From NCBI GenBank assembly GCA_016223085.1, contig JACRPS010000006.1, positions 227,841 through 291,840 on the forward strand: a stretch of 64,000 nucleotides of DNA. Reading direction: 5' to 3'. Shown here piece by piece: positions 1 through 8,637 of the stretch. The stretch comes from Chloroflexota bacterium (GTDB taxonomy: Bacteria > Chloroflexota > Anaerolineae > Aggregatilineales > Phototrophicaceae). A program made the translations under genes and the position numbers. Each line of letters begins with the position of its first letter. Position 1 is the stretch's first letter. The notes under the pieces were generated by a model, which ran no database searches, was not told the DNA's origin, and saw only the letters and a list, made by a program, of their open reading frames with translations.

Positions 1-393
1 CACAGTTCCATTGGCTTGTACCAGAATGATGCGGTCGCTGAAGACCATCGCCATGTCATCCATCATGTGGGGTTCGTTCATGTCGTGTCCCGACCACCCA
101 CCCATGTCACCCATCATGTCGCCGTCCATCATTCCATTGTCCATGCCATTGGAGGTTATCCTGTAACCCCAGGGATTACGCAGCGCGACATCTATGCCAT
201 TCCAACTACCGGAGCGGGTATAGTAATCGGCAGCAACGGGGGCGAGTTGAACTGCCTGCTGTTGTCCCGTCTGGGTAATGTAGAGTTCAAACTGGTTGGT
301 TGTAGTCTGGCTCATGAGGAAGACGACCATACCAGTGCCCACCAGAATCACCAGCACAAAAGCCCCCATTAATTTGGTCCACAGACTGTGCAT
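1..393 (-). CDS. Sensor histidine kinase, N-terminal part (runs off the window)
   Basis: Read on the minus strand, the frame opens with ATG at 393 and stays open to base 1 (131 codons), so only the N-terminus is present. Residues about 9-29 form a membrane segment. The following extracytoplasmic stretch has, at residues 84-116, eleven Met plus His103, His109 and many Asp, in repeats of the form MDGDMMGDM. This resembles Cu/Ag-binding Met-rich segments. The gene starts 5 bases after the response-regulator stop, so the two form a two-component pair. The kinase assignment is inferred from this position and from the membrane-anchored sensor layout; the catalytic domains lie outside the window. 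A metal-sensing role is inference from the Met-rich loop and the metal genes nearby. Confidence 0.7.
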   Translation of the reverse strand, partial: MHSLWTKLMGAFVLVILVGTGMVVFLMSQTTTNQFELYITQTGQQQAVQLAPVAADYYTRSGSWNGIDVALRNPWGYRITSNGMDNGMMDGDMMGDMGGWSGHDMNEPHMMDDMAMVFSDRIILVQANGTV

Positions 394-398
394 TTGGG

Positions 399-1085
399 CT
401 AACCCTCGGTGAACTTGTAACCGATACTCCGCACGGTGAGGATGTAGCGCGGGTCATGGGTATCTGGTTCGATTTTCTGTCGCAAATTTTTCACATGCTG
501 GTCAATAGTGCGTTCATAGCCTTCATAGCTTGTGCCCTGCGTCGCTTCCAGCAGTTGAGCACGGGTATACACGCGACCTGGATAACGCATCATGGTAATC
601 AGCAAATCGAATTCATTGGCGGTAAGTTCAACAGGTACACCAGCAACCATTACACTACGCCGCTGTAAGTCCGCCCGGATGTCGGCGGCTTCGACGACCT
701 CTGGCGTGATTTCGGTCTGCTCAGTCCGCCGGAGTACCGCCCGCACTCGTGCGACCACTTCGCGGGGTGAGAAGGGCTTGGTAATGTAGTCGTCTGCGCC
801 TAACTCAAGTCCAATCAGGCGATCTGTTTCTTCCGTGCGGGCTGTCAACATAATGACAGGCACATTGGAATCGCGCCGTAACGCACGGCAAACATCCAGT
901 CCATCCAGTTGGCCGGGTAAGTTCAAATCAAGGATAATCAACACGGGTTTCTCGTGACGGAAAGCGGCCAATCCCTGCGTGCCATCTGATGCCCAAACGA
1001 CTTCGTACCCGGCTTGTTCCAAATAAAGCCGAACCGTCCGCATGATTTTGGCTTCGTCTTCAATAATGAGAATCTTTTTCCCCAT
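399..1085 (-). CDS. OmpR-family response regulator
   Basis: A 228-residue protein with an N-terminal receiver domain (acidic pair Glu9/Asp10, phosphorylatable Asp53 in LDLNLP, a KPF motif near residue 102) and a C-terminal winged-helix DNA-binding domain ending in the typical RSIGYKF signature. Length and layout are normal for OmpR/PhoB regulators. It is the first gene of a two-gene minus-strand unit with the sensor kinase that follows it. The upstream gap (1086-1322) is shared with the divergent arsR-type gene. The likely role is to activate metal-efflux genes in response to the Met-rich sensor; the target genes cannot be seen from sequence alone. Confidence 0.93.
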   Translation of the reverse strand: MGKKILIIEDEAKIMRTVRLYLEQAGYEVVWASDGTQGLAAFRHEKPVLIILDLNLPGQLDGLDVCRALRRDSNVPVIMLTARTEETDRLIGLELGADDYITKPFSPREVVARVRAVLRRTEQTEITPEVVEAADIRADLQRRSVMVAGVPVELTANEFDLLITMMRYPGRVYTRAQLLEATQGTSYEGYERTIDQHVKNLRQKIEPDTHDPRYILTVRSIGYKFTEG

Positions 1086-1276
1086 CGTCTGTCTTCCTAT
1101 AGGTTTCGCCCATCACGTCTCGACGACACAGTGCCTCTACGTGGAAGTATAAGCGCGTATTGTGTAGGCTGCGTGTAGCAGAGGTGATTTATGCGTGTGG
1201 GACAGGTAAAAGCCTGCTGTACAGCCCTATGCAAATCACATCCGCAAGTTCTCGCTTGTCAACCGATTGATACTAT

Positions 1277-1298
1277 TATATCATTGAGTGCTGATATA
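1277..1298. promoter_or_regulatory. Candidate ArsR-family operator
   Basis: A perfect inverted repeat with arms TATATCA and TGATATA and an 8-base spacer lies 24 bases before the ATG of the ArsR-type gene at 1323. Position and symmetry suit autoregulation by that repressor; binding is inferred. Confidence 0.4.
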
Positions 1299-1322
1299 GT
1301 GATACGATAAACAGGTGACGAG

Positions 1323-1679
1323 ATGCTGTTAACCTCTGAAAAACTCGAACTCGAACTGAAAGCCAAGTTATTTCGCGGGTTTTCTGACACCTCTCGGCTG
1401 TCCATCCTGGAGGCACTGCGGGGTAAACCGCTGAATGTTGGCGAAATCGTCGCGGCAACCGGACTCAGCCAGTCCAACATTTCAAACCATCTTGGATGTT
1501 TGCGCGACTGCGGACTCGTCATAAGTGAGCAGCGAGGTCGCTACACCTACTATCGCCTCGCCGATGACCGGATTGACAGCCTGCTTCGGCTGGTTGAAGA
1601 AGTGCTGGCTGATGTTGCCAAAGGGGTTTACCAGTGTACCCGTTATGAATTTCCAGAAGGAGCCAACAATGGCGAGTGA
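1323..1679 (+). CDS. ArsR/SmtB-family metal-responsive repressor
   Basis: A 118-residue winged-helix protein with the family core: a helix-turn-helix around GLSQSNISNHLGCL and a wing ending in RYTYYRL. Cys residues occur in the recognition helix region (HLGCLRDCG) and near the C-terminus (YQCTRYEF). Cysteines in these places serve as metal ligands in CmtR/CadC-like members, so a soft-metal sensor (Cd, Pb or similar) is plausible. The 3' end overlaps the start of the next ATPase gene by 11 bases, showing translational coupling and shared control of the ATPases. A perfect inverted repeat 24 bases upstream is a candidate operator. Confidence 0.9.
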   Translation: MLLTSEKLELELKAKLFRGFSDTSRLSILEALRGKPLNVGEIVAATGLSQSNISNHLGCLRDCGLVISEQRGRYTYYRLADDRIDSLLRLVEEVLADVAKGVYQCTRYEFPEGANNGE

Positions 1680-3771
1680 AAAGACAGTAGAAGTTCCGGT
1701 TAAAGGGATGGACTGCGCGGAGTGCGTGGCGCACGTACAACATGCTATTGCTCAGTTACCGGGGGTTCAATCCGTTGAAGTATTTCTGTCATCCGAAAAA
1801 GCGGTCTTGCGCCTCGATCCAGCACGGGTCAGCCTTACCGATATTCGTGCGGCAGTTGCGGGCGCAGGGTACTCCGTTCCTGAGCCTGCTGAAACAGCCT
1901 CCACCGAAACGATGAGCGCAGGTTTTAATCGCTCAATCCTGAGTCTGTTTGGCGTTGTTTTTGGAGCGGTTTTACTGATTGTCATCGCTGGTGAGGGATT
2001 GGGGTTATTTGAGTCCATTACAGATATAATCCCCGCGCCACTGGGTTATGTGCTGGTCTTGATTGCAGGTTATCCCACGTTTCTCAACGTGGTTCGCGCG
2101 GCAATGAAGCGCCAGGTGATTTCGCATACCTTGATGAGTATTGGTGTGATCGCCGCCCTGGTTGTAGGGCAGTGGGTGACAGCGGCGATTGTCGTCTTTT
2201 TCATGCGTGTGGGGGATTATGCCGAACGCTTCACGACTGAGCGCAGCCGCCGGGCGCTCAAGAATTTAACGGCAATGGCACCGCAGACTGCCCGCGTCGA
2301 ACGGAACGGGCAGGAACAGGAAGTGCCGCTTGCCGAGGTCCAGATCGGTGAAACCGTCATTGTCCGCCCTGGCGAGAAAATACCGGTGGATGGCGAAGTA
2401 ATTGCAGGACAGGCAACCATCAATCAAGCCGCGATTACGGGTGAATCCATGCCTGTTGAGGCGGGGATCGGCTCCAAAGTTTTCGCTGCCACCCTTGCCG
2501 AACTGGGCAGCCTGCGTATTCGTACCACCCATATTGGTGCAGATACAACTTTCGGGCGGGTCATTCGTCTGGTCGAAGAAGCGGAAGCGCATCGCGCTGA
2601 TGTGCAGCGCATCGCAGATAAGTTCTCGGCTTATTTCCTGCCAGTGGTGGCATTTATTGCTTTACTGACATTTCTCATCAGCCGTAACCCGCTTTCAACG
2701 GCTGCGGTGCTGGTGGTGGCCTGTTCTTGCTCACTCGCTCTCGCTACCCCTATCGCTATGCTTGCCTCAATCGGGGCCGCCGCAAAAATAGGTCTGCTGA
2801 TCAAGGGTGGCAAATATATCGAAGCACTGGCGCGTGCCGATGTCGTGCTGATTGATAAAACCGGCACACTCACATTAGGTCGCCCACAGTTGACTGACGT
2901 AATTACCCTCAATGGTATACCGGAAAACGAAATTCTCGCGCTGGCGGCTTCGGCAGAACGTTACTCTGAACATCCGCTGGCAGAGGCAGTACGGGCCGAA
3001 GCCCGCCGCCGCAATATCGCGCTTTACGAACCACAAGCATTCGAGGCTGTTCCCGGCTCTGGTGTACGGGCACAGATTAATGGCAGCAGCATTAGTGTCG
3101 GGAGTCGTCGTCTATTGACACAACCTCTAGCAGTCTCAGTTGATTTGGAGGCCCAGGGAAAGACCGCCTTATTCGTGCAGCAAGATGGCGAAGTTGTTGG
3201 TGTTATGGGCGCGTCGGACACGGTGCGTTCAGAAATTCCGCAGGCTATCGCCGCTTTACGCGCATTGGGTATCCAGGAGATTAGCATACTCACGGGCGAC
3301 AACGAGCGAGTTGCTTCCGCTTTAGCGCAGAAATTAGGCGTGAACTATCGGGCAAACCTGCTGCCAGAGGAAAAAATAGCGATAGTGAAGGAATACCAGG
3401 CACAAGGGCATATCGTAGTGATGGTGGGCGATGGTGTGAACGACGCTCCTGCCCTGGCACAGGCAAATATTGGGATCGCTATGGGTGCAGCCGGGACCGA
3501 TGTTGCTTTAGAGGCAGCCCACATCGCGCTGATGCGTGAGGATTGGACACTGGTGCCAGAAGCCATCCACATCGCACGCCGCACAATGCGCGTCGTCAAG
3601 ACCAATATTGCCTTTACCGCCATTTACAATCTGCTGGGGCTGACACTGGCTGCCTTTGGTATTCTGCCGCCCATCCTGGCTGCGGCTGCTCAGTCGCTTC
3701 CTGATCTGGGTATTCTCGCCAATTCGTCACGGTTACTTCGGTTGAAGAGAAACGACCATCTCACACGCTAA
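1669..3771 (+). CDS. P1B-type metal-transporting ATPase with HMA domain and CSC membrane motif
   Basis: The ATG at 1669 is chosen because GAAGGAG lies 6 bases upstream; the frame is also open back to 1525, but that part overlaps the arsR gene. The 700-residue product has an N-terminal heavy-metal-associated domain with GMDCAEC (Cys16, Cys19), the phosphorylation site DKTGT (Asp396), an HP motif (SEHPLAEA), TGDN and GDGVNDAP. The transmembrane metal site reads CSC (352-354) where copper and zinc pumps carry CPC, so the otherwise nearly universal proline is replaced by serine. Transported metal is therefore unclear; the HMA domain suggests Cu(I) or a soft divalent ion. The gene is coupled to the upstream repressor. 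Confidence 0.92.
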   Translation: MASEKTVEVPVKGMDCAECVAHVQHAIAQLPGVQSVEVFLSSEKAVLRLDPARVSLTDIRAAVAGAGYSVPEPAETASTETMSAGFNRSILSLFGVVFGAVLLIVIAGEGLGLFESITDIIPAPLGYVLVLIAGYPTFLNVVRAAMKRQVISHTLMSIGVIAALVVGQWVTAAIVVFFMRVGDYAERFTTERSRRALKNLTAMAPQTARVERNGQEQEVPLAEVQIGETVIVRPGEKIPVDGEVIAGQATINQAAITGESMPVEAGIGSKVFAATLAELGSLRIRTTHIGADTTFGRVIRLVEEAEAHRADVQRIADKFSAYFLPVVAFIALLTFLISRNPLSTAAVLVVACSCSLALATPIAMLASIGAAAKIGLLIKGGKYIEALARADVVLIDKTGTLTLGRPQLTDVITLNGIPENEILALAASAERYSEHPLAEAVRAEARRRNIALYEPQAFEAVPGSGVRAQINGSSISVGSRRLLTQPLAVSVDLEAQGKTALFVQQDGEVVGVMGASDTVRSEIPQAIAALRALGIQEISILTGDNERVASALAQKLGVNYRANLLPEEKIAIVKEYQAQGHIVVMVGDGVNDAPALAQANIGIAMGAAGTDVALEAAHIALMREDWTLVPEAIHIARRTMRVVKTNIAFTAIYNLLGLTLAAFGILPPILAAAAQSLPDLGILANSSRLLRLKRNDHLTR

Positions 3772-3811
3772 ACCTTACTTTTGAACTTTGGGTGAAGAAA
3801 GGATCTGAAAT

Positions 3812-4039
3812 ATGTGTTTGTTTTGTACTGCTGTCCCTATGACGTTTGCGCTAGGGGCGCGCGCTCATGCCAAGCATATCGAAAGGCGTAAAACGGCTGA
3901 GGCACGCGGTGAGCCACCACCAAAGTTTGTTACAGTCCGTACTATTCAGCACGCCACTACGGTTGCTTCTGTAACGTTGGTTGTCGGTGCTGTGATATAT
4001 CACGGGGTGATCAGTCCACAGGTCGGGATGGGAACGTAG
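3812..4039 (+). CDS. Small membrane protein between two P1B ATPases
   Basis: A 75-residue protein with AAGGA upstream of the ATG. It begins MCLFC, giving a CxxC-like pair at Cys2/Cys5, has a basic central part (residues about 18-45) and one predicted membrane helix near the C-terminus (about 48-67). It lies 40 bases after one ATPase and 25 bases before the next on the same strand, so it is probably cotranscribed. No family is recognised. A role as a small accessory or metal-handling peptide for the pumps is inference from position and the paired Cys. Confidence 0.65.
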   Translation: MCLFCTAVPMTFALGARAHAKHIERRKTAEARGEPPPKFVTVRTIQHATTVASVTLVVGAVIYHGVISPQVGMGT

Positions 4040-4064
4040 CAGTATTCCCAAAGGATAGTGATAG

Positions 4065-6188
4065 ATGAATAACACAAAATTGGATGTCTATGTCGGCAAT
4101 ATGGACTGCGAACACGATGCAGCAAATTTAGAGCGAGGACTGCAAGATTTTCAGGGTATTGTTGACCTGAAAGTCTACCCTAAAGCCGCTAAGGTTTCGC
4201 TGACCTATAATCCCGAAACCACTTCGCCACTGGCGCTGCGCGAGAAGTTGAACGAACTGGGCTTCCCCCCGCAGGCTGGCCGCGCTGTACCGGAACAGCC
4301 CAAGCTCTGGCGCAATCCAAAGGTGATTACAGCGGTAATCTCCGGTGTGCTGCTATTGGTCGGCTGGCTGTTAGGGCAGGCTACTTTACCACAAGTCGTC
4401 ACTTATGGCATCTATATCGCTGCGGTTGTGATTGGCGGCTATTATTTTGGACGGGAAGCGATTGAAGAACTAATCCTGGAGCGGGAAATCGGCATCGAAC
4501 TGCTGATGTTGGTGGCAGCGGTTGCCGCGCTGCTGTTGGGTGAACCTGCCGAAGCAGCCATGCTCGTTTTCCTGTATTCCATTTCAGAAGCTGCCGAAGG
4601 CTATACCGAAGAGAAGACGCGCTCGGCGGTACGCGCATTAATGGATTTAACACCCAAAATGGCGCTTGTCCGACGGGAGGGGCGTGAGATCGAAATCCCA
4701 GTCGAAGAACTGGCGGTGGGGGATGTCTTCATCGTCAAACCGGGGCAGTCCATTGCCACAGATGGAGTGGTTCTCACCGGAATGTCGAATGTCAATCAAG
4801 CGCCGGTGACGGGCGAAAGTGTGCCTGTTGAAAAGCAACCGGAGGATAGCGTATTCGCAGGCAGCATCAATGGCGAAGGCGCATTAGAAGTACGGGCGAC
4901 CAGAACCTTCGCCGACAACACCATTGCGCGGATTATTCATATGGTTGAAGAAGCTCAGGAGAAGAAAGGCAATAGCCAGCGATTCATCGAGCGCTTCGGC
5001 AAGCTGTACAGCCCGGCGGTGCTGCTGGGCGGCATTCTGTTTGCGCTGGTGCCGCCGCTGCTGTTCAATGGCGCTTGGGAAACCTGGCTGACACGGGCCG
5101 TGGTGTTTATCGTTGCGGCTGCCCCTTGCGCGCTCGTTATCTCCATTCCGATTACGATGGTTGCCACACTGGGAACGGGCGCGCGCAAAGGCGTGCTGAT
5201 TAAGGGCGGCAAGTACGTCGAGCAGCTTGCCAAAATCACTGTCGTCGCCTTGGATAAGACCGGAACGCTTACACGAGGAGAACCCGAAGTCACGGATGTC
5301 ATCCTCCTACGCGACGGACAGATGCATGGCATCACATCATCAGAGCAGATGTTAGCGGTAGCCGCCGGGGTTGAACGCCTCAGCCAGCATCCTTTGGCGC
5401 GGGCAGTGACGCAGCACGCGGAAACACACGGAATTGTTCCGGCAGTCGTGGCTGATTTTCGTTCCCTGACGGGCGCTGGGGTGACAGCACGGTTGAATGG
5501 TTCCACGATTTACGCAGGCAGCCCCGATCTGTTCGAGAAGCAGTTAAACATTTCCTTAACGGGCGGTGTCGCCGAGATCAGAGCTTTGCAGAGCGAAGGC
5601 AAAACCGTGGTGGTCGTGGGAGACGCACAAGCACCCTGGGGTTTAATCGCCATCCGCGACACGATTCGCCCGAATGCACGGCAGGCGCTTGAAGGGCTGC
5701 ATCGGGCCGGTGTGCGCGTGGTCATGCTCACGGGCGACAACGAGCGCACCGCGCAGGCCATTGCGCGAGAAGTTGGTGTAGATGAGTTCTATGCCGATCT
5801 TAAACCTGAGGACAAGGTAACGCGCGTTCGTGAACTCGCGCAGAAGCACGGCTATGTAGCAATGGTCGGCGATGGCGTCAATGACGCACCTGCGCTGGCC
5901 GAAGCGACCGTTGGTGTGGCAATGGGCGCAGCAGGGACGGATGTAGCGCTGGAAACCGCCGACGTTGCACTGATGGCCGATGATCTGGAAAAGCTCGTCT
6001 ATGCCCTCCAACTTGCCAAACGCAGCAAATCCGTCGTGAACCAGAACCTGGCGCTGTCTGGAGTTGTAATCGGTGTGCTGGTCCTAGGCGCACTGTCAGG
6101 AGCATTTACTCTGCCAATTGCAGTGCTGGGACACGAAATCAGCGAGTTCGTCGTCATCGGCAGTGGTTTGCGTATGTTACGCGCATAG
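4065..6188 (+). CDS. P1B-type metal-transporting ATPase with APC membrane motif
   Basis: A 707-residue pump. The N-terminal ferredoxin-like domain begins VGNMDCEHD, so it keeps the HMA fold but lacks the second Cys of CxxC. The membrane motif is APC (353-355) within AAAPCALVISIP, close to the Zn/Cd/Pb type except for the first Cys. DKTGT (Asp397), SQHPLARA, TGDN and GDGVNDAP are all present, so the ATPase is expected to be active. The C-terminal LGHEISEF resembles the HEG signature of divalent-cation pumps. It is the last gene of the arsR unit, before a hairpin at 6209-6237. Divalent metal export is likely; the exact ion is not decided. Confidence 0.92.
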   Translation: MNNTKLDVYVGNMDCEHDAANLERGLQDFQGIVDLKVYPKAAKVSLTYNPETTSPLALREKLNELGFPPQAGRAVPEQPKLWRNPKVITAVISGVLLLVGWLLGQATLPQVVTYGIYIAAVVIGGYYFGREAIEELILEREIGIELLMLVAAVAALLLGEPAEAAMLVFLYSISEAAEGYTEEKTRSAVRALMDLTPKMALVRREGREIEIPVEELAVGDVFIVKPGQSIATDGVVLTGMSNVNQAPVTGESVPVEKQPEDSVFAGSINGEGALEVRATRTFADNTIARIIHMVEEAQEKKGNSQRFIERFGKLYSPAVLLGGILFALVPPLLFNGAWETWLTRAVVFIVAAAPCALVISIPITMVATLGTGARKGVLIKGGKYVEQLAKITVVALDKTGTLTRGEPEVTDVILLRDGQMHGITSSEQMLAVAAGVERLSQHPLARAVTQHAETHGIVPAVVADFRSLTGAGVTARLNGSTIYAGSPDLFEKQLNISLTGGVAEIRALQSEGKTVVVVGDAQAPWGLIAIRDTIRPNARQALEGLHRAGVRVVMLTGDNERTAQAIAREVGVDEFYADLKPEDKVTRVRELAQKHGYVAMVGDGVNDAPALAEATVGVAMGAAGTDVALETADVALMADDLEKLVYALQLAKRSKSVVNQNLALSGVVIGVLVLGALSGAFTLPIAVLGHEISEFVVIGSGLRMLRA

Positions 6189-6208
6189 ATAATCCCATCT
6201 TGTAGCAG

Positions 6209-6237
6209 GGCATGTCTCTCTAATTGAGAGATATGCC
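6209..6237. terminator. Hairpin between convergent genes
   Basis: A 12-base-pair stem (GGCATGTCTCTC with GAGAGATATGCC, one G-T pair) and a TAATT loop lie between the convergent ATPase and methyltransferase genes. No long T-run follows on either strand, so it is only a probable bidirectional terminator. Confidence 0.5.
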
Positions 6238-6245
6238 ACATGTTG

Positions 6246-6860
6246 TTAAAACTTCTGATACAACGTGATCTTGTATCCGAAACGACCGTAAGTGGCAGGT
6301 ACTTCGTAAAGGAATTTGAGTGGTGCGGCAGCAGCAATTGGCTCCAGCTTCCGATTGATGTCCGAAAAAGCAAAATTGGCGAGCAAATTCGCCAATCGCC
6401 TTAGCAAAGAAGGCTGCTCTTTTTCTGGCAGGAACTTGTCAAATACCACAGCGCGTCCGCCTGGCTTCAGAACACGCGCCGACTCCCGAATACAGGCGAT
6501 GGGATCGGGAATGACTGCAAGGATGAGATGCAGCACAACCGCGTCGAAACTTTCGGAAGCCAATTCTAATGCTTGACCATCCATCGTCGCTGCTTGCACT
6601 GGACGTTTCAATGCCTCTGCTTTGCGGCGAATATGCCCCACCATGGCTGGGGTAATGTCAACCGCAGTAATCTCTACGCCTTCTGGAATATACTGAATAT
6701 CTTCCCCTGTTCCCGCGCCAACCAATAACACCCGCTCACCCGCTTTGAGTTCCAACAGTTGAATGGACCGTTTACGCGAAGTGTTGAAGGATCGCACAAT
6801 CCGATCATAAATAGGGGCATAAAGCGTGTAACGGATGCGATTCCATCCATTGGTATTCAC
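6246..6860 (-). CDS. Class I SAM-dependent methyltransferase
   Basis: A 204-residue protein of the UbiE/PmtA-like methyltransferase group. Motif I is VLLVGAGTGED, followed by an acidic end of strand 2 (TAVDITPAM) and a motif around HLILAVIPDP. The GTG at 6860 is preferred because GGAGAAG lies 7 bases upstream; an ATG at 6902 is in frame but would overlap the DsbA-like gene by 23 bases. The substrate (phospholipid, quinone or metal(loid)) cannot be told from sequence. It is the last gene of a minus-strand operon starting with the flavoprotein at 12191, so it may help in metal or metalloid handling; this is inference. Confidence 0.85.
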   Translation of the reverse strand: MNTNGWNRIRYTLYAPIYDRIVRSFNTSRKRSIQLLELKAGERVLLVGAGTGEDIQYIPEGVEITAVDITPAMVGHIRRKAEALKRPVQAATMDGQALELASESFDAVVLHLILAVIPDPIACIRESARVLKPGGRAVVFDKFLPEKEQPSLLRRLANLLANFAFSDINRKLEPIAAAAPLKFLYEVPATYGRFGYKITLYQKF

Positions 6861-6879
6861 TTTGAAGCTTCTCCGGTCA

Positions 6880-7578
6880 CTAGCGTGCCAATTCCTCTTC
6901 AATCATGGCGATAATGGCATCCGCGCTTAGTTCTTCAACCAGGCGACCATTGATAAAAAATGTCGGCGTTCCGGTAACGCCTAGCGCTTCGCCATCCGCT
7001 TGATCCCGCTCGATTCTTGCCAGATAATCCGGGTTTTGAAGGTCGGCAGTAAACTGCTCAATGTTCAGTCCTAGTTCAGTTGCATAGCTCATAAAAAGAT
7101 CAATCTGCGGCGTTCGCTGTTCCCCCCACTCTGGCTGGCGTGCGAACAACATCTCCTGCATTTCCCAGTACATACCCTGTGCGCCTGCAGCTTCGGTTAC
7201 AGTTGCAGCCAATACGGAGTTGTTATGAAGCGGGAAGTAGCGCACAACCAGTCGCACACGTTCATCGTATTCCTCTAACAACTGTTTCACGAAAGGAAAC
7301 GCAGCCCGACAGGACTCGCATTCAGGATCAAGGAACTCCACGATTGTGACTGGTGCGGTTGCAGACCCAAGCGTAGGACTGTCTGATCTGATGAGCCGTG
7401 TATCATCAACAGATACAGCAGTGGATTGTCCGCTATCGTACAAAGTAGCCAGCAAAATTCCGACGATCACAACAGGAATACCGATCATGAGCAGGATAAG
7501 TGCTTCACGATTCTCACCTTTACCGCGCTTGGATGACCCGGGTTTAGCGGTTGTTTGTGTTTTGGATGATTGAGGCAT
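6880..7578 (-). CDS. DsbA-like thiol:disulfide oxidoreductase, membrane-anchored
   Basis: The ATG at 7578 has GGAGAA 6-7 bases upstream. The 232-residue product has a short cytoplasmic tail rich in Lys, Gly and Ser, one membrane anchor (about residues 24-45) and a thioredoxin-fold domain with the active-site pair Cys87-x-x-Cys90 (CESC) and a cis-proline loop (GTPTFFING). This is the BdbD/thioredoxin_4 type that oxidises or isomerises thiols outside the membrane. It sits just downstream of the DsbB-cytochrome c fusion, its natural electron acceptor. The neighbours suggest the pair matures cysteine proteins exposed to metal stress. Confidence 0.9.
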   Translation of the reverse strand: MPQSSKTQTTAKPGSSKRGKGENREALILLMIGIPVVIVGILLATLYDSGQSTAVSVDDTRLIRSDSPTLGSATAPVTIVEFLDPECESCRAAFPFVKQLLEEYDERVRLVVRYFPLHNNSVLAATVTEAAGAQGMYWEMQEMLFARQPEWGEQRTPQIDLFMSYATELGLNIEQFTADLQNPDYLARIERDQADGEALGVTGTPTFFINGRLVEELSADAIIAMIEEELAR

Positions 7579-7650
7579 ATTGTTTTCTCCGTTCAATAGG
7601 TGTTTGAGTATTTAATAGAAGCAGCGATCAAGCTGCCTGTTCTTATCACT

Positions 7651-8634
7651 TCAAGGAGTGAGTGAACGCAAATAGGCAATTACCGCGAGGACTTCGGTAT
7701 CCGTAAGCGCAGGATTGCCACCACTACCCGGCATCATCATCCCGGTTTGGCTCTGTGGATCAGATGGATGTCGCCCAGCTCGAATGAACTCCAGTAGATC
7801 ATTATCTGAGCGTTCCTGCATAAATTCGGTATTGACCAGCGGAAGTCCTAAGTTTGTAACCCCCTGAGCATTCTGACCGTGACAGGCACTGCATTGACTC
7901 AGATAAACCCGTTGACCGGTAAGAATGAAGTTTTCTGGATACGGGGTAGTGGAAAGGGCAACCGGCGCAACTGTTGTTGCAATCGTGAACTCGTCGGCAG
8001 TGGTTTCACTGGAGGTCTCAGTCAGGCGTGCATTCTCGCTTATACGACTGGCAAGACCAACGACAACGATGCCTACATACACAGCAATAAGGGCTGCCGA
8101 TGCCCACTTCAGCCACCTTTGATTGCTTACCTGAGACGAGGTTTCGGTTTGATTCATCTCCTCATCATCGGAGGGTTTATGCCAGATGACAGCCAGCGTA
8201 ATGACGGTGAAGGCAGTAAAAGCAGCGAAGGGTATCCCCACAAATCCAAACCATTCAATCCAGCGCGTGCTACATGGCACACCGGCGGTACAGGGCTGAA
8301 GAGTCTCAGGAATTAGCCCGTAGTAAAGGAGGCTGTGATACAGTCCAATACCCAGCCCGAATAAACTCAATGGCAAAACATAATACTGAACTCTCCTATC
8401 GCGCAGCAGAATACCGATGCCTATAATGACCACCAGCGGGTACATCAAAATACGTTGATACCAGCAGAGGTTACACGGGATAAACCCCATCACCTCGCTG
8501 AGAAACAGACTGCCTAGCGTGGCAATGAGCGCCTGCGACCACGCAACGTAAATCAGGTATTCACGCAGACGGTCTACCCGCGACAGTGTTGCATAACGCA
8601 GATAATCTGAAATCTCGTTAATCTGCTCCGTCAT
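7651..8634 (-). CDS. DsbB/BdbC-like disulfide oxidoreductase fused to a c-type cytochrome
   Basis: A 327-residue fusion. Residues about 28-160 form a four-helix DsbB/BdbC domain with Cys54-x-x-Cys57 (CNLCWYQR) and a second pair Cys115/Cys121. A further membrane helix (about 176-195) leads into a class I cytochrome c domain with the haem-binding motif CSACH (248-252) and a likely Met ligand in GMMMPG near residue 303. DsbB normally passes electrons to quinone; a tethered cytochrome would give the pathway a haem outlet. The gene ends 72 bases before the DsbA-like gene and begins 3 bases after the ATPase gene stop. The frame is continuous, so the fusion is real unless there is a sequencing error. 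Confidence 0.9.
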   Translation of the reverse strand: MTEQINEISDYLRYATLSRVDRLREYLIYVAWSQALIATLGSLFLSEVMGFIPCNLCWYQRILMYPLVVIIGIGILLRDRRVQYYVLPLSLFGLGIGLYHSLLYYGLIPETLQPCTAGVPCSTRWIEWFGFVGIPFAAFTAFTVITLAVIWHKPSDDEEMNQTETSSQVSNQRWLKWASAALIAVYVGIVVVGLASRISENARLTETSSETTADEFTIATTVAPVALSTTPYPENFILTGQRVYLSQCSACHGQNAQGVTNLGLPLVNTEFMQERSDNDLLEFIRAGRHPSDPQSQTGMMMPGSGGNPALTDTEVLAVIAYLRSLTP

Positions 8635-8637
8635 GGC

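Noticed and set aside
16..372. Plus-strand frame of 118 codons at the left edge, His-rich
   Set aside because: It is the antisense of the Met-rich kinase N-terminus; the His codons are the reverse complement of Met codons. The minus-strand frame has membrane helix, start and operon context.
1525..1668. N-terminal extension of the first ATPase
   Set aside because: Overlaps the arsR gene, and the ATG at 1669 has a good ribosome site directly before the HMA domain.
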